The notes under the pieces: generated by a model | Seen by the model: only the letters and a program-made list of their open reading frames with translations | Told to the model about the DNA's origin: nothing | Databases searched by the model: none | Source of the DNA: Symsagittifera roscoffensis | Lineage: Eukaryota > Xenacoelomorpha > Acoela > Convolutidae | NCBI RefSeq assembly: GCF_963678635.1 | Contig: NC_087063.1 | Location: 51,535,220 to 51,595,219, forward strand | Direction: 5' to 3' | Length of the DNA: 60,000 nucleotides | Program-made: the position numbers and the translations under genes | Shown here: positions 9,541 to 20,942 of the stretch, one piece after another | Numbering within the stretch: position 1 is the stretch's first letter | How the letters are laid out: the number at the start of each line of letters is the position of its first letter

Positions 9541-10443
9541 AACCCAAACGTTTAAAACCCAGCGTCTAAAAAAAGTTTTTGAAAAGAAGGTTGATTACAG
9601 AGAAAATGTATTAGTTCAAGCATCGTATGAAATTTTACAACATAATCTCTTAGTTGCGCCAGTGAGGTGGGGGGGGGGGAAGAACCGCTAATTTTTGTTT
9701 TTTTTTTCATTGCAAGCTTTTTTTCTCTAGCAAAAGTTTTTATTTAGCTAAAGAAGCGTTATAAAAGGCAAACCATATTGTGTTTTTTTTTAAATTAAAA
9801 TTATCAACTTGTAGCCCAAAATGGTAATTTTCATAAATAACGAACGTTATTCTATTGCTTTATACAACGAAAATATACAAAAAATCAAAAATATTCAACC
9901 GGTTTTTCTCGACACTAGAAAAAAATTTTGGGAGTTTTTTTACTTTGGTTTTAATCATGATTGAGAGGGTTTTACTATGATAAATTACTCAGCCCAGTCC
10001 AATGATTTTTTGGCACCTGTTTTTTTTTCGTTGAAAGCAACAAGAAAAAAATGAAAAATTAGTATAACACTGCCGAATACAAAGTTTAGCCCCATTTGCA
10101 ATGATCCTTAGATCAAACGGCAAGTCGTAGCCCACAATTCGCGTTAGGTAAAGAATCTTCTGCAAAATTTCCGCAAAATTCGCAGGTGGGCGAAGAAGAA
10201 GACTGCTCCTACCAGGACAAAGCCATGAAACTCCGACTGCCCATTAAATGGCCTCAAATCGTTTTTGGTATATGACAAATTGACAAACTACAAATACTAG
10301 GCTAATAATATCAAACTGCTCAGAAATGAGTCGTCAATGGAATTAATGAGACCAATTAGCTTGTTTCATTTCAATTTAGAACAATTATGAGTGCGGACAA
10401 CTCGCCACGCATAAATAATTTGCGTAATAAAGCAAACTTTTAA
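9541..10443. other. Intergenic DNA, no feature recognised
   Basis: This stretch is AT-rich with homopolymer runs, including a G-run at about 9,669-9,680. A somewhat more GC-rich patch at 10,090-10,260 has short open frames, but nothing I can assign to a family. Confidence 0.35.
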
Positions 10444-10847
10444 AGTATTATGGCAGCAGCAAATCCGCTCTTAAGTCAAGTGCAATCATACTCGCTTGGC
10501 AATCACAAGACGCAGTCAACTTTAATAATATTGGTCTGATTAATAAAAAAAATTACCCCGGGCATACATAACCTCACTTTCTTCGAAAGTTGGAACGATA
10601 ACATAACCTTTAACGAACAGATTTGTTTTTCAACCTACTATGAAAAGTATTATGGCAGCAGCAAAGCCGCTCTTTAGTCAAGTGCAATCATACTCGCTTG
10701 GCAATCACAAGACGCAGTCAACTTTAATAATATTGGTCTGAATAATAAAAAAAATTACCCCGGGCATACATAACCTCACTTTCTTCGAAACTTGGAACGA
10801 TAACATAACATTTAACGAACAGATTCGTTTTTCAACCTACTATGAAA
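10444..10847. repeat. Tandem duplication, 202-bp unit, two copies
   Basis: The phrase AGTATTATGGCAGCAGCAAA begins at 10,444 and again at 10,646. The following ~200 bp (TCAAGTGCAATCATACTCGC, ATTACCCCGGGCATACATAA, CAACCTACTATGAAAAGT) repeat almost exactly. The few differences indicate a fairly recent duplication. It encodes nothing I can see. Confidence 0.88.
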
Positions 10848-11374
10848 AGTGTTCACGAAAAATAAATCTGAGCGCCAGAAAAACACTATGGAGATTCAAT
10901 TCGACTATCGTCACCAAGAACTCTGAGTTTAATTTAGAATAAAACTTGACAGAGTTTTAAAAATGTTCATTCATGCTCACGTTTTTGCTTTCGCAATGTA
11001 AAAAGTTTCAGGTTGTAGTTATGATTATGCATTTCTAATTAGGTTTCCAAAAATATTTTTTATATTTTTTTTGCAAATTTCATCTAGTTTTGCAGCTCTA
11101 GTGGTTAAAATTTAACTTTACTTTATTTATTTCAAATTTTTGATCAATAGCTCGAGATATTTTGTCGAGAAATTTTGAGTCAATTAGCCCGAGATATTTT
11201 GTATGTTGTGTTCACATAAACACAACAAACAATTATGTTCATAAATTATTCGGTTAAATTTGTTTTTTGTCAAATATTGAATTGGCACCCTACACGCTGT
11301 TACGCTGTTTAACGCTGTTTATTCCCACAAAAACGTCATATCTTGAAGGATCTTGCTAAAAATGTTAAATTTAA

Positions 11375-11441
11375 GGAGGCTATCTTGCAAGAGTTTATAA
11401 AGAGATGTATGGTGTTTAAAAAATCTTGCAAGATAACCTCC
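11375..11441. repeat. 18-bp inverted repeat (hairpin) with 31-bp spacer
   Basis: The arms are GGAGGCTATCTTGCAAGA at 11,375-11,392 and TCTTGCAAGATAACCTCC at 11,424-11,441, pairing at 17 of 18 positions. The inner ATCTTGCAAGAT is itself palindromic. It could fold in RNA or be the ends of a tiny decayed element. I saw no neighbouring gene that would explain it. Confidence 0.7.
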
Positions 11442-11867
11442 CTTGATCGAATAGGCTAGACCGCAGTAACATATATGTGAAAAATCAATGATGATGAAAA
11501 ATTTTAGGGAAATAGTGCTGTATCTTCACGAAGGGATGGGAAACTGAAAAAGAGTCAAAACTTCAGTTTCATGCATGCTCAATTGCATCTAAAAAAGACC
11601 CATTTTTTCATATTATTGATTAAAAATTTTGAAAATTTCGCATCAATATCTTTTGCCGCATTAAAAAGAGTTTACTGATGTCAGTGTTCAAAAGAAACGG
11701 TCAAGTACGAACTGTAAAAGAGTCATAAAAAGATGAAATAGGGTTGGGGAGGGGGTTGAGAATTAAACCACTTATGCCATGTTGCAACTCTGCTTAGACG
11801 TTTACCGAAAAACTAAGGACGACAGAGCTCGACAAATCATGGGACCACCAAAACACATTTTGACTAG

Positions 11868-12518
11868 CCTGCAAAATTTCCCTTATCAGTTCAGGGCGAA
11901 AGACAATCACCCATTGACATCAAGATCCAGGAAGCCAAGAAAAAGAAAGGAGGTCCGCTCGAGTTAGACTTAATTGAGGGATCCAAGGATAGCGAATGAA
12001 CATTTGTGAACTGGGAATTATCGGGGGTGCGATAGAAGGCGTATTTCAACTGTCTTCGTTCCATGCCCATTGGGGGACATTTAAGGGCCATGGATCCGAA
12101 CACCTTTTAAGCGGGAGAAGGTTCGACGGCGAGATGCATTTTGTGTTCAAAGCGAAAGCAGGCCAGAAAAAGAATAATGCCTGAAGATGGATTTGTAGCT
12201 CTCTGAATTTTGCTCACTGAGCAACCGGCAACTGATCAAAATTACAGCTCCAGCTGTCGAACCAGTTATGATACCAGCGGTTGATATGCACGCCATTTTC
12301 CCCATAGCCAAAGGGGAATACTACGCGTATAAAGGATCTCTTACAACTCTCAGTTTACAGAATCGGTGATCCACGTGTTGTATGAGAAACCCCTGGATGT
12401 CTCGGCTGAGTTTATGGAGAAATTAAGAGACCTGGACGGAATTGATGGCGAGCAAATGACTTTCAGCTATAGAAATATTCGGCCAACTTTCAACCGAAAG
12501 ATTTTCAAGGCAAAATAG
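11868..12518 (+). pseudogene. Alpha-carbonic anhydrase pseudogene, intronless
   Basis: Several frames carry, in the correct order, the landmarks of alpha-carbonic anhydrase, the zinc enzyme that hydrates CO2 to bicarbonate. There is FPLSVQGERQSPIDIKIQ near 11,876. Next is GGAIEGVFQLSSFHAHWG at about 12,026-12,078, containing two zinc-ligand His. Then come GSEHLLSG and GEMHFVF with the third His (12,137). Later come YYAYKGSLTT (about 12,310-12,342), then PLDVSAEFMEKLRDL and YRNIRPTFNRKIF before a TAG at 12,516-12,518. Stops (for example after GSKDSE) and at least two frameshifts break it. Spacing between motifs is close to that of a spliced protein, so it resembles a retrocopy. Base composition is more GC-rich than its surroundings. 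Confidence 0.85.
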
Positions 12519-13154
12519 ATGCTATGCTGAATGCTTACATTGCATTTTATTATGTTTTACCACATAATTTTATAATACTTCTTTTTGATTTTACTATTGA
12601 ATTTTTTTCATTACTTCATGAATTCATACGATATGCTCAGTTTTTCACTAATACAGCCATTAGAAGTTGTTTGTTTTTCCATCACTAACGGACCCGGGTC
12701 GATGATGGACCCCGCAGACGGCCGATGAATGTGTCCTGAATTCCCTACGTGAATTCCCTGCACGGTTTCTTCCCCATCTCAGGAATTCGACCCCCTGCCG
12801 ACCCAAAGCGTCCCCGCTTTGTACTATTTTGAGATATCCAATTTCGGTTGACTGAACTTAAATTTTTCTAAAGGCGCCTTTGGCGCCAAAGTAGACTAAT
12901 TTTGAAGAGGGAGCACGCTTAAAAAAATGCCTTTTTTAGCCTGTTTTTTTTATTTGAGAGAGTACAGAAAATCAATTTGAGCAACCTAAAAAATGGTCGA
13001 CACTAAAATCTTTGATTTTTGTTGAAAAAATACCCCCTCCCCTCGAGAAAATCCTAGATCTGCACCTAGCCGGAATCAGCAGATAACAGCACTGCAAAAT
13101 AAGCACCAACGGATGTGTATTTAAAAAATTGGCATCATTTTTGATTTTGCTTTT
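12519..13154. other. Non-coding DNA with a GC-rich patch
   Basis: The segment 12,690-12,820 (GGACCCGGGTCGATGATGGACC, CGACCCCCTGCCGACCC) is clearly more GC-rich than the neighbourhood, and GGCGCCTTTGGCGCC lies near 12,872. I find no gene or known repeat in it. Confidence 0.35.
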
Positions 13155-13466
13155 AATGATCCAGAACTAACACTGACAATTATTGCTGAAAGTGCTGAAA
13201 CTACTTGTTAAAAAGGAGAACAACTGTCTTCTAATTTATATTGAAATTCTTCTGGTGTTGAAACTATGAGTTCCAGATATATAACCTGCAAATGCCAGTA
13301 CACGTTAAATCTATTGAGACTAGGAGATGTAAGAGTAAGATTAAGGTTGGTATTAGACTAAGAAAATGCACGAATCTATCCGGCCGAAAGTAAGATAGCG
13401 TGACGAACAGACGGTGTACCTTATCTGAAATTACTCTATGATTGAGCCACCCCGGACTTAAACTCA
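13155..13466 (+). repeat. Left LTR of the short LTR derivative (element 3)
   Basis: This is a diverged member of the same LTR family. Shared phrases include AAATCTATTGAGACTAGGAG, GCACGAATCTATCCGGCCG, AAGATAGCGTGACGAACAG and the end ACTTAAACTCA. The beginning is degraded, so the left limit is approximate. It is followed after two bases by CGGTGCGACC, a diverged primer binding site. Confidence 0.8.
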
Positions 13467-13983
13467 TTCGGTGCGACCAGGGCGACCAAGTATCATATAA
13501 AAGTTGCAAACCTCTTCTATCAATCTGTAATTTGTTTTTGATAAAAGGACACAACCAAAAACCAAAAAAAAAGATAAACACCTGATAAAAAAGAACAAAA
13601 AGTTGAATACAAAAAGAACCTCTGCTCAAAGAGACGGTAAAATTGTAACCTTCTTCTGGCCTCATCCACCAGAAGGACGACGCCGCTCGAAGTACATGCT
13701 CCCACCATGTGCTACGACACCGATCCTCATATTCTTTCCATGATTGGCTCCAGGATGAGCAACTCTTTAAACTAACCGAAACTAAAAAGAACGCTTTTGC
13801 GAAAACAACTATTAAAACATCATAACTAAAATTGATCTCACTCACATAATATTGATATAAAACTGCAATGTAAAAGGACGGAACGAGCAGCAAAGGGAGA
13901 AAAATCGACGACAATCCGACTTTGGAATGGCAAATCGATTGGTTTGTTGCCGTATTCACAACCCACGCACGATTTGAAGTATG
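13467..13983 (+). mobile_element. Element 3 internal region, left part (coding-free LTR derivative)
   Basis: After the PBS-like CGGTGCGACC, the sequence goes straight into material similar to the 3' untranslated region of copy 2 (compare 54,045-54,540): GGACACAACCAAA, the CCACCAGA...GGACG block, GAGCAACTCTT...ACCGAA, and TTTTGCGAAAACAACTA. Thus gag, pol and env are absent altogether and the element is a non-autonomous short derivative. It is interrupted at 13,984-13,989 by the 18-kb insertion and resumes at 31,976. Confidence 0.72.
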
Positions 13984-13989
13984 GACCCA
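13984..13989 (+). repeat. Target site duplication, left copy (GACCCA)
   Basis: GACCCA precedes the left terminus, and an identical hexamer lies at 31,970-31,975 immediately after the right terminus. Both are in element 3 sequence. Confidence 0.75.
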
Positions 13990-14017
13990 AATGGTATATG
14001 TCGGGGCAGTTCGAAGG

Positions 14018-14390
14018 GGGGGGGGGGGGGGGGGGTGAGGACCCCCATGTATTAACATAGGCTATAGAGTATCCGGTCCTCACCCTATGTATTAGGATAG
14101 GCTATAGATTTTCCAATGTATTAAGATAGGGAATAGGTTTCCCAATGTATTAAGATACGAGGTTTCAGATGGTAAGTTTCAGATGGTAAGTTTTTTTCGG
14201 CGCGCGAAATTCCCATGTATAGATTTCCCTATGTAAAAGAAGTTCATAGTAGGGAATTAAGAACTCATTAGGGAATAGATTTCCTTATGTATTAAAGGGG
14301 GAATAGGTTTCCTATGTCATAGGATAGGGAATAGGTTTCCCATGTATTAAGATAGCAGGTTTCAGATGGTAAGTTTCAAAAAATTTTGAC
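14018..14390 (+). repeat. G-run and subterminal repeats of the left end
   Basis: A run of about 19 G is followed by several copies of a ~30-bp phrase built on ATGTATTAAGATAGGGAATAGG and TTTCAGATGGTAAG. The mirror set lies at about 31,600-31,937 with a C-run. Subterminal short repeats of this kind are where transposition proteins often bind; here this is inference. Confidence 0.75.
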
Positions 14391-15650
14391 ACCCGAGTTT
14401 TTTGAGTTCGATTTTGCCGATACTTGCGTTTCTTAGCTAGCGTCTACAATTTAGATGTAATGATTATTATTTTACAGGTTTGATACAACGAGAAAACTAT
14501 CTAAAGCTTTACTGAAAGCTAACGAAACTTCGAGAAAAAAATCATGTTTTTAAAAAAAAATTTTGATTTTTGTGTAGAAAAGTCTAGTTTTTTCGCAAAA
14601 ATTTTGGCTCGCCTTATCTAATTGTTAGTTAATACTGGTTAATTACGTGTAGGTCGAGAAAATAGGGTTATTTATTCAGTTTTATTGTACATGGTAAGTC
14701 AATGGTAAGAGTTTTTGGGCAAAAAATTGGAGTTTTTGTCACAAAAATTGAAAGTTTTTCATAAAAACTCAAAAACACTTAAGTTTTATTGTAATTCGAT
14801 CTAATTTATTGGTCAATCTTACTTTCTAATTACTTAAATTTATGTCAAAACCTACTGAAACTTCGAAAAAAGTCGAATTTTTAGAAAAAATTGCTAAAAT
14901 TTCAAAGTTTTTGAAACAAACTGCAAATTTTTGGAGAGAAATGCAAAAATTTCAAGGTTTTAACTAGTTTTTTGTTGCTTCTGATCTATCTTTAAAAATA
15001 TGGATATGTTTAGAATTTAAAATTAAGCTCAAACTGTATTTCAATTGGCATCATGTGGAGACACTGATACAAAACTTTGAATAGAAATATGGATTTTTCC
15101 AAGTTTTTCACACAATAAGTTGAAATAATATAATTTTTAGCATTATTTGAGTAACAAAGCGGTTTATATAACGCTTTCAAGATTGACAAGAAAGCTCATA
15201 AAAGCTGAATCGAAATTGAAACTTGCGGAAGATACTTGCGAATAACCGTAATTTTCAAGAAAGTAAAATAAAATTTATTCAAGTTGTGTCAAAAATTTTC
15301 CATTTTCAAACTTTTAATTGGATAATTACCTGAATTTTTGTCCAATTCAGGGAGAATTGAAATAGGATTCTCAATACAAATAAACATTAAGAACATTATT
15401 TCATAAAACTTCTAGATTTTGCTCAATGATTAACCCAAATTTGTACAAAAATTACAAATTCAGATAAGTTATTCACCTTAATAGTACAGAATTTCAGATC
15501 AATGATGAAAAATGAACAGTTAATTGCTAAAATTGACTAGAATTGAGATAAATTTTTCTTTGAAATTTTATCGATATTGGCTCAAATTCAACAAAATCTT
15601 CTTCATAACTGATGATTATCTCTCTGTTGCTTCTGCAACATAATTTTCAC
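14391..15650. other. Left arm, non-coding stretch
   Basis: This is AT-rich DNA with recurring AAAATTTCAAAGTTTTTG and GCAAATTTTTGG phrases near 14,700-14,960, resembling a degenerate minisatellite. The inverted counterpart is about 30,300-31,600. No open frame has support in both arms. Confidence 0.4.
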
Positions 15651-17530
15651 AATTTTCCGTAGAAATGTTCTACTCTTAAAGGTTATTCTTACTTTCTGCT
15701 TAAAACATGGTTTCGCTATGGAACAAATTTTGCAAGAAAATTTGTCAGAACTGGAGAATTTAGGGGGAAAATAGTATCAATCGAACGAACAATTTGCTAG
15801 CAGAGATGAAATTATAACTGATTCCGTCTGATTATTACGATAAAAATTGTAAATGTCTTCCTCAAGTTTCCCTTGTTAGGTGCTACAGTAAACTATTTAA
15901 GCAAAAACACAATTTTTGGGATAAATAACTATCACTTTTCTATAAAAATAGTCTTTTTTTCATGATTTTCTGTAGAAATGTTCTATGTTTTAAGGTTATT
16001 CCTGCTTTCTGCTTAATGCATGTTTTCGCTATTGAACACACTTTACAAGAAATTTTAGTCAGAACTGGAGAATTTAGGAGGAAAATAGTATCAATTGAAC
16101 GAATAATTTGCTGGCAAAAATGAAATTAGAACATGTCTTCCTCAAATTTCCCTTTTTAGGTGCTACAGTAAACTATTTAAGCAAAAATACAACTTATGGG
16201 ATCAATAACTATCACTTTTCTGGAAAAAAAGCCATTTTTTCATGATTTTCTCTAGAAATGCTCTATATTTTAAGGTTATTCTGGCTTTCTGCTTAATACA
16301 TGTTTTCGCTATTGAACATACTTTACAAATAATTCAGTCAGAACTGGAGAATTTAGGAGGAAAATTGTATCAATTGAAGAAACATTTTGCTGGCAGAGAT
16401 GAAATTAGAACTGATACCGTCTGATTATTACGATAAAAACTGTAAATATCTTCCTCAAGTTTCCCGTGTTAGGTGCTACAGTAAAATATTTAAGCAAAAA
16501 CACAACTTTTGGAATCAATAACTATCACTTTTCTTGCAAAATAGTTATTAAATTGCTTTTTTTTCTTATTTATGAGGGAAGTTTTCTCAAAAATATCCAA
16601 GTGAGAAAAAATCGGTGCTGGCTGAAACATTCAAAATAATATGTAAAAATTGAGAATATAAATGTGTTTTTTCCAATTTAAGAACAAATTAGGAGCAGCT
16701 CTATAAGTTATATTCTATATATTTGGAATCAATAACTATCACTTTTCTGGAAAAATAGTCTTTTTTTCGTAATTTTCTGTTGAAATGTTCTATGTTTTAA
16801 GGTTATTCCTGCTTTCTACTTAATGCATGTTTTCGCTATTGAACACACTTTGCAAGAAAGTTTAGTCAGAAAAGGAGAATTTAGGAGGGAAATAGTATCA
16901 ATTGAACAAACAATTTGCTGGCAAAGATGAAAATAGAACATGTCTTCCTCAAGTTTCCCTTTTTAGGTGCTACAGTAAACTATCTAAGCAAAAAAACAAC
17001 TTGTGGGATCAATAACTATCACTTTTCTGGAAAAAGAGTCTTTTTTTTCATGATTTTCTGTAGGAATGTTCTATGTTTTAAGGTTATTCCTGCTTTTTGC
17101 CTAATACATGTTTTCGCTATTGAACATACTTTACGTGAAAATTTAGTCAGAACTGGAGAATTTAGGAGGAAAATAGTATCAATTGAACAAACAATTTGCT
17201 GGCAGAGATGAAATTAGAACTGATACCGTCTGAATATTACAATAAAAATTGTAAATGTCTTCCTCAAGGTTCCCTTGTTCAGTTGCTACCGTGAACTATT
17301 TAAGCAAAAACACAACTTTTGGAATCAATAACTATCACTTTTCTTGCAAAATAGTTATTAAATTGCTTTTTTTTCTTATTTATGAGGGAAGTTTTCTCAA
17401 AAATATCCAAGTGAGAAAAAATCGGTGCTGGCTGAAACATTCGAAATAATATGTAAAAATTGAGAATATAAATGTGTTTTTTCCAATTTAAGAACAAATT
17501 AGGAGCAGCTCTATAAGTTATATTCTGAAA
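15650..17530 (+). repeat. Tandem block of ~280-300-bp units, five copies (left arm)
   Basis: Each unit carries AAGGTTATTC, CATGTTTTCGCTATTGAACA, AACTGGAGAATTTAGG and GGTGCTACAGTAAACTATTTAAG. Starts of the AAGGTTATTC phrase lie near 15,680, 15,990, 16,272, 16,800 and 17,080. A ~235-bp block at 16,491-16,727 recurs at 17,300-17,526, showing an additional duplication with an 809-bp offset. Short frames in the units (such as 16,242-16,424) change between copies and are not convincing genes. Confidence 0.85.
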
Positions 17531-18917
17531 ACCTCCGGAAATACGCAAGGGAACCTAGTTCCTAAGATCTAAAAATTTCTGAAAGGGCGCGTCTCAAAAG
17601 ATTGATTTAGCAAAGGAAATCAAGGTGCAAACTGGAACAATTGTGTAATTTTCGGATTTTTATTAAGCAAAAGAAAACTCTGTATAGTTAAAAAAATAAT
17701 GAAATGTAGATCTTGAAAGGTGTTTTTGATTTATGCTTCGTGTATCTTCTTCCAAAAGTTGTCGGATTGAGTTTGACAAAAAATATCCTCAAAACATCTG
17801 ATTTTTCATAAAAAGTTACCTTATATATCAAAGGATAAAAAACTTTTCTAATGAATTACAATTAAATACAAACCTTTGACACTTTTTAGGTTGGAGTTTT
17901 TCTCAAAATAGGGTTTATAAGCTAAATTTCAGTAAAATTATCTCAAAACTTCCAATGAATTAAATTGAGTTTCTATCTCTTTTTCTCAGTTTCTGCTTCA
18001 TCTTCTATTTATCAAATTAATCTAATTTGAACAAAATTTACTTGAAAATTGACTTTTTGATGGAAAAATGTATCGTTTCAACGAACGTTCAACAATCCGA
18101 AGCTAAATTAATAGCATGAATCCTTTGCTAAACGTCATTAAATGATTTTCTCTACTTGATAAGTTTATATTGCTGTTTCAACTCTAAATTTCTTTTTTGA
18201 AGTAAGTTTTGGGTTGAGAATGATGTATTATGATTATTATCTTGAAATTTTCAAATGTCAGCAAAACATACAGTTTCCAGGACAGTTATCAATTTGTTTT
18301 CTGAATCGTAGAAAAAAAAAGCAAAAGAAAACCATAATTCTTAGTAAATCAATCCCCGATATCTGCTACGCACTACTCTATGATTACTTTTACAAGCACT
18401 AAGCATGGAAAACTTAAAAATGGTTATTAGGTAAAACCTTTCAATTAATCAATGTTTTATAAATATCCAGTTTTTTACAGTATTTCATCAAATACTGAAG
18501 CACTCATTAGCGTATGTGATTCAATTTTGCTACAAATTTATCGCAACAAAATCCACGCAAGCTGTCAACCGACGGAGTTTTTACAGTAGATGGAAGATTT
18601 TCGGATCGTTTTCCATTGAAAGTTTCAAGAGAATTTGAACTCGTTTGCTGCTGTTTTTATCATTAATCAGAACCTTTGAATACAATTAAACAACAATATT
18701 GATGAAATAACTGTAAGTTTTTACTAGAAGTTTTTCAATTTTAGTGTATAGTTTTTTCTGATTCAGTAAAAAATTATTATTCAAAGTATTCTCTTCTATG
18801 TTTTTTTAAAAATGTATCAATTTTACCTTCTCTTGGAGTGTCTTTTGAGACTGCTGAGCACATAACTTAAAATCATGTTGCCAATGCTTCTTCTTGATAT
18901 GATTAGTAGGTTCCTCG
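17531..18917. other. Left arm, no confirmed gene
   Basis: This is inverted homologous to about 27,970-29,280. A frame at 18,214-18,402 (62 aa, ends ALLYDYFYKH) starts alike in the right arm (about 28,560 downward) but a 1-nt difference changes its end. It is therefore either a decayed small gene or chance. CGAACGTTC palindromes occur near 18,080 and in the partner arm. Confidence 0.4.
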
Positions 18918-19058
18918 CTATATGCTATATGTATAAAAGTTAGAATTGGAACACTTTAAAACGCCACAGTGCTTTCGATGTCTTGATGCGCGTAAGCGAG
19001 TGTATTCTCCTCCACATTCAAGACATGCGATTTTTTCATTTCTATTCATTGACGGCAT
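18918..19058 (-). pseudogene. C2H2 zinc-finger exon, left-arm copy, broken
   Basis: From the conserved ATG it reads MPSMNRNEKIACLECGGEY and keeps a first finger (Cys-X2-Cys...His-X4-Cys: CLECGGEY...SRHRKHC). The second finger has lost its second Cys (KCSNSNF, against KCSNCNF in the right-arm copies). A short insertion then brings a stop (YSI). It is the inverted counterpart of 26,502-26,729 and 27,730-27,957. It is probably non-functional. Confidence 0.7.
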
Positions 19059-19229
19059 CTCAATAAGTAGGAAAAGAAAAAATGGGAGATTTAGAATGTC
19101 CCAAATTTTCAGAAAAGAAAAAATGAATGGCTCAAAAAATGAATAAAAATGAAGTAAAACAGCAAATTGCTTGAACATTTGTTTTTGACGTGGATGAAAA
19201 CCACAATAGATACACTATTTAGCCTAGCT

Positions 19230-19510
19230 GAAATGAAAATCATCCAATCTAACCATGGAGTTTTCAAAAATTTGTTATCAACCAATCAGAATCAAGCTTT
19301 CATTTTAAGGAATTTTTTATCCTTTCTGATAGCAACCAATTACAATCGAGCTTCAATGGTCATGGAATTTTGATAAAGTATATGCCAACCAATTGACACT
19401 GAGTTCTGTTTCTCATGGGTTTTTCAACAGTTTTGATATCGTTTGTAGATATCAAGGATTTCTTCACAGGTAGTATTTGTGGTAATAACCAATCAGAGTG
19501 AAGTATTCAC
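19230..19510 (+). promoter_or_regulatory. CCAAT-box cluster upstream of the left zinc-finger exon
   Basis: Repeats of a ~65-bp unit contain AACCAATCAGAATC, AACCAATTACAATC, AACCAATTGACA and AACCAATCAGAG, separated by CATGGAATTTT-like phrases. The inverted partner lies at about 26,150-26,330 and 27,378-27,558. CCAAT is the core of the NF-Y site; the regulatory role is inferred from its recurrence upstream of the small ORFs of this element. Confidence 0.5.
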
Positions 19511-19726
19511 AGATTTTAAATTACTTTGTAGATCAGAACCAAACTATGTTTATGAAACTTCCCAATCAATCAATTTAATTGAAAGGTTCTAACATAACTA
19601 ACTAACAAATACAATTGACACCAAAGTGAGATAAATGAGATTTCTTGTCTGACTTATATTGTTTCTTCGATGCTCAATTCAAATTTTGAAATTTCAATCA
19701 AAATTTTTTTTCGATTTGTTCTATTT

Positions 19727-20086
19727 CTAACCAGTGAAAAGACAAATTACCAAAATATACTTTTTTGTGGTTTTCTTTCTGGTATATTGTAATATAAACA
19801 ACCGGAAGTTTTTTAAATTTGGATAATCGATTAAAAGATATTCGGACAAATCTAGATTTTGCATTTGTATCAATTTCAAAACAGTAATCGAAATGATGTT
19901 CCTTATCTTCAATGTTTGTTTCATAGAATCATCCAATTTTTTTTGTTTTTTACTGATTGACCACTCAATTTGAGTTAGTTCTTCTAAATAAAAACCTTGT
20001 TGATAAATCTGGCAGTACTCTTCTTTTCTGAAATCTCCTCTCCATCTTTTTAAAAGAATTATTGAACTTTCTGTGTTTCTATACAA
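19727..20086 (-). CDS. Hypothetical ORF, 119 aa, in the unique core
   Basis: This charged, Lys-rich frame begins MYRNTESSIILLKRWRGDF and has a coiled or helical middle (SKKQKKLDDSMKQTLKIRN). I recognise no domain. It is the first frame inside the unique core next to the left arm. Composition is compatible with coding but the evidence is only openness and length. Confidence 0.28.
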   Translation of the reverse strand: MYRNTESSIILLKRWRGDFRKEEYCQIYQQGFYLEELTQIEWSISKKQKKLDDSMKQTLKIRNIISITVLKLIQMQNLDLSEYLLIDYPNLKNFRLFILQYTRKKTTKKYILVICLFTG

Positions 20087-20942
20087 GTTAAAACTAATAC
20101 AATCTCCATCGACGTCATCTGTCCATCACTCTTTTTGTTTTTTGTAGTAGTTCAACCTTAAAATATGATAAACGTTCATTTCAGACATTGATAACGCTTT
20201 TGATAGAAACCTATTTCTCACTGAAATTAACAAAGAAACTTGGAAAAACTCGAAATTTTGAACCATTTTTACTTATTTTGTAATCAACATAAAAAATTTT
20301 TCCCTTATTTAGAGACTGATTAGTTTTAAATTAGTTCATGTAGCCAATCAAAACCCAAATTAAGGTAATTGAAAGCAACCAATGAAATTCAGAATTTCGA
20401 AAAATAATGATAATGTTACAACTAACTATACATTTTGTTTGTAATGGTGTTCAAATAAGACAAGTTTTACTTAACTTTTGATGAAAGCAGTAATTAAATA
20501 AATTTTCGCTGTAATTTCTATAACAAAAACTGGAAAGTCTGTTGATAATTGGATAATGTTTTACGTCAACTTTGATTAAATTTTTATGTTTTGTCTGACT
20601 TTTCCTAAGATATCCCAGCTCTAAATGTGCACTTCAGTGACAAAAGATAGTTTTGAACCACCAACAATGTTTCAATTGACCAACATAAAAAACATCACAA
20701 AGCATTACCGAGGTTTACTATTATAAACAAGCATAAAGTCTCCCAAAATTTGGGATATTTCTTTGAATTCGTTCAATGTATATTTGACATAGGCAACTTG
20801 TTTCATTGCTTCATTCTCTTTTGCAGTAAAGAGTCGAATCTAAATGTAGGGTGGCTTGTTCACACTGTACTTCTTGATTGTGACAACCACCCTCATCATG
20901 TTGTATGATGTATGATGCTACTTCATAAACTCTATAATAGAT
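20087..20942. other. Core spacer with CCAAT motifs
   Basis: There is no convincing gene. GTAGCCAATCAAAAC (about 20,341) and GCAACCAATGAAATTC (about 20,377) repeat the CCAAT theme. The rest is AT-rich. Confidence 0.4.

Larger units (their letters stand above)
13990..19440 (+). repeat. Left inverted arm of the insertion
   Basis: This arm matches, in inverted orientation, 31,969 down to about 27,370. Matches include the terminus, subterminal repeats, the ~280-bp tandem block, the zinc-finger exon (18,918-19,058) and CCAAT-rich DNA to about 19,440. By eye most aligned stretches agree at about nine positions in ten, with many small indels, so the arms are not being kept identical. The arm is longer than its partner mainly because its tandem block has more units. 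Confidence 0.88.

Noticed and set aside
13264-14058. 264-aa minus-strand frame with a poly-Pro stretch
   Set aside because: It spans the LTR, element 3 and the target duplication, and its poly-Pro is the translation of the G-run at 14,018-14,036. It is a chance frame.
16242-17211. Repeated small frames containing FCLIHVFAIEHTL
   Set aside because: They arise once per tandem unit but frame and length change between units and between arms, so conservation reflects the DNA repeat.
15650-17530. CRISPR-like regular repetition
   Set aside because: Units are ~280-300 bp and similar throughout, without short repeats separated by unique spacers, in a eukaryotic setting.
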